Assembly: GCF_026627445.1 (NCBI RefSeq)
Contig: NZ_JAPNLJ010000027.1
Span: 1 to 64,000 of the forward strand
DNA length: 64,000 nucleotides
Source of the DNA: Streptomyces sp. H27-H1
Lineage (GTDB): Bacteria; Actinomycetota; Actinomycetes; Streptomycetales; Streptomycetaceae
Direction: 5' to 3'
Made by a program: the position numbers and the translations under genes
Notes under the pieces: model-generated
Told to the model about the DNA's origin: nothing
The model's input: the letters and a program-made list of their open reading frames with translations, nothing else
Database searches by the model: none
In this document: positions 9,492-16,100 of the stretch, piece after piece
Layout: every line of letters begins with the position of its first letter
Position numbering within the stretch: position 1 is the stretch's first letter

Positions 9492-9497
9492 TATACT
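9492..9497 (+). promoter_or_regulatory. -10 box placed for a leaderless transcript
   Basis: TATACT occupies -12 to -7 relative to the A of the antitoxin ATG at 9504, so transcription would start at the start codon. The spacing leaves no room for a functional Shine-Dalgarno sequence (GAAGG ends one base before the ATG). A weak -35 candidate, GACAAG, lies at 9468-9473. Confidence 0.4.
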
Positions 9498-9503
9498 GAA
9501 GGC

Positions 9504-9911
9504 ATGACTCGTAACGACAACGCTCGCGACAAGAGTACTTCCGGTGCCGAGCTCCCGAAGTTCTCTGTCAATGTCGTCCCTACAGGCCAGCTCGGGCACG
9601 AGGAACTCGCCACGATTCTGAACCTCTACCGCCAGGGCCAGATCACGCCGCTGATCTTCGGAGACGGCAACAAGCCCGAGGCCGCGATCATCCCCTTTGC
9701 CGCGTTCGTGCGCCTCATGAAATACGACCACGCGGCCCATGTCCACGCTGAGGCTGATTTCCAGGCCGAGCTCTCCGATCGCATCCAGGAGTCCGACGCC
9801 TCCGGCGAGGCGGGCATGACCATCGAAGAGCTGGCCGAGAGCCTCGGCCCGCTCGGTCACCAGTGGGCGGATGACCATCGTGCTGCCCAGCGGAAGAAGA
9901 CCCATGAGTGA
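9504..9911 (+). CDS. probable Phd/YefM-like antitoxin
   Basis: The 135-residue protein has a central segment ITPLIFGDGNKPEAAIIPFA followed by FVRLMKYD. This follows the Phd/YefM pattern (a strand with PVAVLIPxxxYxRL), in which the N-terminal part binds DNA and the acidic C-terminus wraps the toxin. Its last 8 bases overlap the start of the next gene, so the two are translationally coupled, antitoxin first, as usual for such modules. The start at 9504 is chosen because the frame continues upstream only into the operator palindrome. Family membership is by pattern and context, not proof. Confidence 0.55.
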   Translation: MTRNDNARDKSTSGAELPKFSVNVVPTGQLGHEELATILNLYRQGQITPLIFGDGNKPEAAIIPFAAFVRLMKYDHAAHVHAEADFQAELSDRIQESDASGEAGMTIEELAESLGPLGHQWADDHRAAQRKKTHE

Positions 9912-10416
9912 GCGTCGGCCTGCCATCCGCTTCCTTCCGACCGCCGGTCTCAAGCGGGACCTCCAGACTCTCCACGACGCTGCGATGAAGCGACCTCATG
10001 GAGCGGAGGGCCGGCTCCTGCGCGTGGCTCTCAACCAGCTGAGCCGGATCCAGCAAGGCGCGCCGGGCACGCACCCGCTGGGGTACTTGCCCAGTTATCC
10101 CGACCTCTCCGATTGCGAGAGCACATACGTCGGCGCGGATCCGAATGCAAAGCCCTCGCACCGGATCGTCTGGCGGGAGCACGCGCCCCAGCGCCCGGGC
10201 GAGCCCGTCACCCGCGAGGTCATCGCCCTGGGTGAACGCGCGAACGGGCAGGCCTACTACATGGCCGGTCAGCGTCTGGGCCGCCCTGTGGGCTTCACTC
10301 TCGCCGAGCTGGCCGCGCAGCGCGAGCCGATTGCGAGTCCCTCGCGACCCGGACGGCGCTTGATCGGCAGTTTCGACACGCCCTCCAAGAACGAGCCTGA
10401 CCTCCAGTTCGAGTGA
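9904..10416 (+). CDS. probable RelE/ParE-like toxin
   Basis: The 170-residue protein starts at the ATG inside the end of the antitoxin gene. It has a basic N-terminus (FLPTAGLKRDLQTLHD) and the segments HRIVWREH, then REVIALGERANG with YYMAGQRLGRP, which follow the RelE/ParE pattern of a beta strand, an arginine-containing turn and another strand. The C-terminal 30 residues look disordered. A perfect hairpin terminator follows at 10529. If functional, the pair would stabilise the neighbouring mobile element by post-segregational killing. Confidence 0.5.
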   Translation: MSERRPAIRFLPTAGLKRDLQTLHDAAMKRPHGAEGRLLRVALNQLSRIQQGAPGTHPLGYLPSYPDLSDCESTYVGADPNAKPSHRIVWREHAPQRPGEPVTREVIALGERANGQAYYMAGQRLGRPVGFTLAELAAQREPIASPSRPGRRLIGSFDTPSKNEPDLQFE

Positions 10417-10528
10417 CCTGTACGTGGCCGTGGCCGGCGTGCTCATCGTCCCGGTCAGTGCGCTCGTGCTGATCTTCGTCATCGCCGACGGCTGAGCCTC
10501 GCGGCCGAACTTGTCTCATCCATAAAAG

Positions 10529-10566
10529 AAAATCCCCGTGATGCCTGCAGGCATCACGGGGATTTT
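10529..10566. terminator. bidirectional rho-independent terminator
   Basis: AAAATCCCCGTGATGCC and its exact complement flank a TGCA centre, giving a 19-pair hairpin with A-run and T-run edges, so it works in both directions. It separates the plus-strand TA pair from the minus-strand HU-like gene that ends at 10590. Confidence 0.85.
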
Positions 10567-10589
10567 CCTTTCTGTCGGCTCCTCGCTGT

Positions 10590-10973
10590 CTACGGCGCGG
10601 GCCGCAGCTCGCGACCTTCAATGACGTTTTCGAACTTGTCGGCATCCCTGATCGCCCCGTAGGTATCGCGTGAGGCGTCGTCCCCGTTGCCCCCCAGTCG
10701 GCGGTTGAAGCTGCTCGATGCGGAGAACTTGAGAACCACGTAGTCATCGACGTTGTCCTTGCCGAAGCGCGTCTTGTGACCTTTATGGTCCTGCCGGTAG
10801 AAGCGGCCGAAGCTCTTGAGCACGACCGCCTCTCCGCAGCTGACCGCGCCAGTGAGTTCACCAAGCAACGACTCGTACACCTTGTTCACCACTCGGACGG
10901 GCAGCTTGCTGCGAGTCGCGACCCGCGAGATGAATTCGCGCTTACTGACACGCGGTGTCTTCGTCGTTTCCAT
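10590..10973 (-). CDS. HU/IHF-like DNA-bending protein
   Basis: The 127-residue protein follows the HU fold: SKREFISRVATRSKLPVRVV matches the HU N-terminal helices (xKxELIxxVAxxxxLSKKxA), then AVVLKSFGRFYRQ matches the beta saddle (VxLxGFGxF), and later residues include SASSSFNRRL where HU has its FKPSxxLK end. About 35 extra residues follow. Nucleoid proteins of this type are often carried by plasmids and phages. It is the last gene of the minus-strand block, just downstream of a 100-residue gene. Upstream at 10987-11032 lie two CTATCG motifs and a TATAGA, so it probably has its own promoter. Confidence 0.7.
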   Translation of the reverse strand: METTKTPRVSKREFISRVATRSKLPVRVVNKVYESLLGELTGAVSCGEAVVLKSFGRFYRQDHKGHKTRFGKDNVDDYVVLKFSASSSFNRRLGGNGDDASRDTYGAIRDADKFENVIEGRELRPAP

Positions 10974-10986
10974 GTCTATACCCTGC

Positions 10987-11032
10987 CCTATCGTTGTTCA
11001 TTGCGCGGTTCCACCGAGAAACCAGTCTATCG
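10987..11032 (-). promoter_or_regulatory. two CTATCG/CGATAG motifs upstream of the HU-like gene
   Basis: CCTATCG (10987-10993) and CTATCG (11027-11032), read CGATAGG and CGATAG on the coding strand, flank the promoter area of the HU-like gene. The same motif occurs at other operon starts in this block. Confidence 0.35.
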
Positions 11033-11105
11033 GATATGGGCATGAGTGGAAAAGGGGAGTTGGGTGTATCGAGTGTAGTCGCCATGCTTATCTTTGCTCA
11101 TTTGA

Positions 11106-11408
11106 CTAGATTTCCAGATCTGGCTCGATCCCCTCCCGGTCGTCCTCGGGCTCAGGGCCGACCGACTCGATGATGGTCCGCGTGTTCGGATCGCGGCGCC
11201 GGTTCACGACCTTGTCGTGAGACTCTCCGAACTCCATCATCGAACTCAGTGCCGACATCGCGCCCTGCTTGATCGCGTTGACGTTCGGCCTGTTCTGCGC
11301 CCGCTGCTGCTCCCATCGACTCCGATCCTCCGGTGTGACGTAGCCGAACATCCGCGCGAAGCGCGATCCGAACCTGACCTGCTGTCCCTCGTTCTGTTCC
11401 TGGTCCAT
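11106..11408 (-). CDS. small hypothetical protein
   Basis: The 100-residue charged protein starts 41 bases after the upstream stop (11449), with a purine-rich stretch before the ATG. It contains FGSRFARMFGYVTPEDRSRW, a probable helix, and an acidic tail. There is no membrane segment. It is the third gene of the RNA polymerase operon. I do not recognise a family; a small accessory subunit is conceivable but unsupported. Confidence 0.6.
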   Translation of the reverse strand: MDQEQNEGQQVRFGSRFARMFGYVTPEDRSRWEQQRAQNRPNVNAIKQGAMSALSSMMEFGESHDKVVNRRRDPNTRTIIESVGPEPEDDREGIEPDLEI

Positions 11409-11448
11409 GCCCCTGCTCCTACTCCTTGTTCGTGTTCCCGGATCGCGC

Positions 11449-13188
11449 TCAGGTGGGCTGGTAGTCCTCGGAGTCGGCCCCAGCGTTCGGGCCGTTGTCC
11501 TGCGCGCCGGCCTCCTGCTCGGCCGACGGACCCGTGGGGCGCGACCGCGCCTTGAGCCGCTGCTCCTCGAAGAAGGCCCCGGGGTCGTCGACCGCAGTCT
11601 GCAGTGCTTGCTGCCAGTTCTCTCCGAGGCTCCGCTTCAGCTGAGGCTCAAGATCCGGGTACTTCTCGTTCACTGCCTCCATCGCGTCGACGTAGGCGTT
11701 GGAGTAGACCCGCTGCTGCTCCTCGGGTGGCAGACCGTCGATGTTCATGCTCGCGATCATCACCTCGGACTGGTCCAGGCGGCGCTGGAGCATGCCGGGC
11801 AGCCCGCTGGTGTCCAGACCCTGCTTCTGCGCCGCGAAGCCGACCAGGTAGCCCAGCATGTTGCCCCCGTAGGCCTCTTGGTCACCGCGGCCCAGCGCGT
11901 TGAGAAGCGAGGTCTTCATCGTCTCGGCGAGCTGAACCTGGTGGGCGTCCGCGTCCATAGGCCGGCGCAGTGTGAACATCCCGTCCTCGGGCAGACGCTG
12001 GCCCAGCTGGTCGTCGAACTCCCCGCTCCACACTGTGTGGACCCGGTCGGAGCCCGCGATCTGCTGCTCGTGTGCAGGGGCCTTGACGATCCGTCCGTGG
12101 GCCACGCCGTTGAACATCGTGCGCAGCTCGGGCTCGTACTCCATTCGCTCACCGATGATCTTTCGGGCGCGCTGGACGACCTCCCGGCGCTCCAGGCCGT
12201 CTTCGCTCATCTGCTCGTGCAGCCGCTTGCGCAGCGCCCGGTAGCTATCGCGGATCAGGCCAACGTCCGCGCCCGGCTCACGCATCTTCCAGAAGGCGCT
12301 CTCCATGAGTGCGACCTCGGTCATGGCTGCCGAGTCCGGAGTGAACATCTCCCGGTGGCCGCGCTCACGATGCTGCATGGCGTCGAAGCGCTTGCGCCAC
12401 TTCTTCGTCAGGTGGTCACGCGGATCCGTGCTGCCGATCAGGCGCTCGCGCCGGGCGTCGCTCGGAAGGTCCTTGAAGATCCTCTGCCGGTGCGTGATGC
12501 CGCTCTCGGCAAAGGCCACCATGCCACGGCCCCTCGTGTCGATGCGCTCCTGGATCTTGTCCTTGAGGGGTTGGAGGTAGCTGTCCATCTCCCTCTTGAA
12601 ATCCGGGGCGAGCATCCGCATCGTCATCACCATGCCGACCGCCTGGATGATCGAATGGGCATTCACTCCGCGCGAGAGCGGCTTGAGACACGACTGCATC
12701 ATCTTCTGCATGTAGACGTGGTGCATGACGCCGAGTTCCTGGGTCCGCTCCTCGTCGTCGAAGCCGGGCACCAACAGCTTCGAGTCCCGCAGCGAGGCCA
12801 TGTACTTCTCGCCGGCCAGCCGCGTCTCCGCCCTGAGTTTGAGTAGCTGCTCGCGCTGATCCAGGCCCTCGCTCTCGTCCTCGGCTCGGTCGACGTCGAT
12901 CCCGTGCACGCGCTCACGGTCGGCCATCCGCTTCCGGGTCTTCTCACCGAAGAACTCGCGGGCACGGTCCCGGAGCCGCTCACGCCAGGCGCGCGCACCG
13001 TCTGCGTCCTGCGACCCCGGATCGTCGATCACCTCGGCGTCGATGGGCTCGTCCGAGCGCGAGGCCCGGTTGGCATAGGTGTTGCCTCGCGGCTCACCGG
13101 TCCGAAGCCGATCGACGCCAACCGGAAGCACCTTGATCGCGCGCCGACGGCCCGTGGCCCCTGTTCCCAGTTCCTTGCGCTGTGCCAT
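11449..13188 (-). CDS. uncharacterised 579-residue protein coupled to the RNA polymerase gene
   Basis: The ATG at 13188 lies one base after the RNA polymerase stop codon (TGA-G-ATG), so the two are almost certainly translated together in matched amounts. The protein is soluble, strongly charged and largely helical. It has a basic N-terminus, long Arg/Glu-rich helices (about residues 60-130 and 220-320) and a disordered Gln/Glu/Asp tail. I see no catalytic motif, zinc cysteines or recognisable sigma-factor regions. Its size and coupling make it a candidate partner of the polymerase, for instance a specificity or assembly factor, but nothing in the sequence proves that. Open frame continues upstream to 13287, which I reject because it overlaps the polymerase. 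Confidence 0.7.
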   Translation of the reverse strand: MAQRKELGTGATGRRRAIKVLPVGVDRLRTGEPRGNTYANRASRSDEPIDAEVIDDPGSQDADGARAWRERLRDRAREFFGEKTRKRMADRERVHGIDVDRAEDESEGLDQREQLLKLRAETRLAGEKYMASLRDSKLLVPGFDDEERTQELGVMHHVYMQKMMQSCLKPLSRGVNAHSIIQAVGMVMTMRMLAPDFKREMDSYLQPLKDKIQERIDTRGRGMVAFAESGITHRQRIFKDLPSDARRERLIGSTDPRDHLTKKWRKRFDAMQHRERGHREMFTPDSAAMTEVALMESAFWKMREPGADVGLIRDSYRALRKRLHEQMSEDGLERREVVQRARKIIGERMEYEPELRTMFNGVAHGRIVKAPAHEQQIAGSDRVHTVWSGEFDDQLGQRLPEDGMFTLRRPMDADAHQVQLAETMKTSLLNALGRGDQEAYGGNMLGYLVGFAAQKQGLDTSGLPGMLQRRLDQSEVMIASMNIDGLPPEEQQRVYSNAYVDAMEAVNEKYPDLEPQLKRSLGENWQQALQTAVDDPGAFFEEQRLKARSRPTGPSAEQEAGAQDNGPNAGADSEDYQPT

Positions 13189-13189
13189 C

Positions 13190-16100
13190 TCAGTACCCCA
13201 TCCCGTAGTCGCCGCCGTTGGCCTCCGGCTGATCGATCTCGATGCTCGGCGTGTAGACCCGGCGCGCCGGGCCCACGCCAACGGCATGCGCGGAGCGGCG
13301 ATTCGAGCCGCGGGTGCGGGACGCCTGTGCGTCTTGCGAGATCACGTCGCGCTTGACCACCGAGTCATCGACAGCGACTACGGTGTTGTCCGGGCCGTGC
13401 GTCTTGGTGGTGCCCGGCTGAGCGAGCTGCCAGGACGCCTGCATCCGAGCCTTCCGAGTCCCCGAGGACGCGAACTGCTCGTTCTTCCTGCCGTCGTAGA
13501 CGCTCTCGCGGTTCTTGGCCGCCTCGACCAGATCGGTGAACGCGCCGCCGTAGGCCATCCGGTCCATCACGGTGCCCCGCAGCGACACGTCTTCTTCCAA
13601 GTTGAGGATGAGCCCGGTCGCCGGGTCCTTCAGCGCACTGGCCACGCGGGCCACATACTCCGGGTTGACCGTGACTCCGAAGCCCTCCTTGGACTCGTAG
13701 AACTCGACGAACTGCTTCTTCCACTCCTCCTCGGTAGCCTGGGCGGGCTCACCGTCGACGAATGGCGTGTGCCACTGGCCCGGGCCGGCCTGTTCGATTC
13801 TTCGCCCCCTCCAGAGATCGCGGCCGGGGCCCTGGAGCATCGCGTACTTGTGCCGGGCCTCGGCGGCGTCGTGCTTGGCCTGCAGGATCGACTGGGTCAC
13901 CGGGTAGGTGACCTCCAGGACGGCCTTGAGGTCTTTGCCGCGCAGCGCGCGCACGGCGCGCTGGCTGAACGAGCCGCCCAGGCCGGTGCCGTGTGACTTG
14001 ATCGCCGTGGCGAACATCGAGGCTTCCTGGTCGGTCTGCGTGATGCCGGGCACGCCCTGCGCATCGCCCAGGTTCCGGGCGTAGTCGGTGAGCTTTTGCT
14101 CGTTCCCCTTGGCGCCGGTCTCGACACAGACCTCGCGCACGCTCTGCAGGTGCGCCTCGCGATCCGAGAACGTCAGTGCCGTACCGAACTCGCCACGCTG
14201 CGCCCGGCGGTACAGCCCGCTCAGCTCCTGCGTCACGACCTGCTGGGCGGGCTTGATGTCCTCCGGCGAACCCGAACCCGTGAGTGCCTGCAGCCGGAGC
14301 CGGTTCGCCTGGCTCCGCGAACCCTCCAACTCCGCGGCCAATCCGGCGTCCTTGGACAGTGCGACCTGGGTGTCCAGCGACACCTGCATGGCCAGCGGGT
14401 GTGAACCATCGCCCTTGACCACTCCGGTGTCCAACAGGTTGGCCGGCACCGAGAGCTTCGCCAGGGCCTCAGCCTTGGCTGCCTCGCTGTGCAGCTTCAC
14501 CACGGCGACGGCGTCACCGTCGAAGTCGCCATCGAAGCAAGCGTCCATCACCGGGTTGATCGCGGCGCCAGTGAGTCGGTCGTCGATCGCGACCCGCAGG
14601 TAGCGCACGCCGGCGTCACGGAGCACCGGGTCACGCCACACCAGCGCGTGGTCGCCCTCGGCAAGCCCCAGCTGCTCGGCCTTGACCGAGCTGAGCGCAA
14701 CCTCGTCGACGTTCAGCCGTGGGTCCGCGGTCCACACCATCGTCGCCGAGTAGGTGAGCCGTGAGGCCATCAGCCCGGTCTTGAAGATGTTGCTCTTGCC
14801 CGTGAGCACTCGGTTCTGGACGTCGGTCGTGATCGTTTCGAAGGCGCGCTGAGCGTGCGAGGCCTTTTCGTTCATGGCGCTGCGTACCTCGGCGCGCTTC
14901 TCGGCGGACAGACCCTGGCCGTCCAGCTGCTCGGCCCAGTGGCGATAGCGGCAAGCCTCCACGAAGATGTCCTGGTAGGCGCGGGTGTAGTCGTGCCTGA
15001 CGGAGGACCCGTCCTCGAACTCCTGACCACTGCGCAGATGCGAGGACATCACCGGCAGCTTCCACGAGCCCGCGCCCACCGCCTCGGTCTGCTCACCAGT
15101 CGGATACGTGAGCGGGAACGGGATCTCCATGACGCCGCCGCGGTCGCCGATGAGGTCGCCGAAGGACCTGCGCATCGCCATGGTATTCAGTCCCGGGAGC
15201 TGGCTCCCCTTGCGCGGCTGCGTGCGCAGCAAGTCGGGCATCGGGATGAACCGACGCTCGGGACGCTCGGTGAGCGCCTCAGCCTGGCCGATCACGCGCA
15301 GCGTGCCGTCAGCGTCCATGTCCAGGCCGGATACCAGGAGGTACTCGCGCAGGCTCGACTCGGCCCCGCTGTTGTGGCCGTAGAACTCGCGCATGATCGC
15401 CGGGCAGTCCTGAGACTGCAGCGCCCAGGCCAGCTGAGAGGAAGCCTTACGGCCCTTGCCGGCACGCACCTGCTCGTCGTCGTAGATCTTCGTCTTCTCG
15501 TCGACAGCCATATGGGTGACCACGAAGCGCATCTCGCCCAGGGCGCTCGGCCGCAGTTCTCCGTCGGGCGAGCGCAGATCGGAGACGTTCCCGCTCATCA
15601 GCTCGCGCGCCGAGCCCGCGTTGCGCCGGGAGATGAGACTGAACGGACTCATCACCACGTCCAGATCCGGGTTGGCCCGGAACCAGTTGACCTCTTCGAC
15701 GACGGTCTGCTGCCGCGCGTCGTGCATAGGCATGTCCCGGTCGACGATCAGCGAGATCACGCCCTTGTTGCCGTGCAGATCCGAGATCTTGTCGCCCACG
15801 ACGAGAGCGCGCTCCTGACCGCCGGCCCCGCGGATGCGGTGGCGCCCGGCGAAGTCCTTCGAGACCACGATCGGGTCATCAGCCGTCCAGCCGCCGAAGG
15901 TCATCAGCGCCGTCTTCGCCGGCGCGGTGACCTCGGAGGACTGCATGATCGTCGAGGCCGTCATCTGCTGACGGTCGAACGGGTCGTACCGCAGCGTCTC
16001 GAGCTCGGGGAGGGCCATGAGCGGCGCACGCTGTCCGGCCACGCTCTTGTCGCCCGGCACGATCCGACCATCGTTGTCGACCTGGGCCTGAGTGGTCAGG

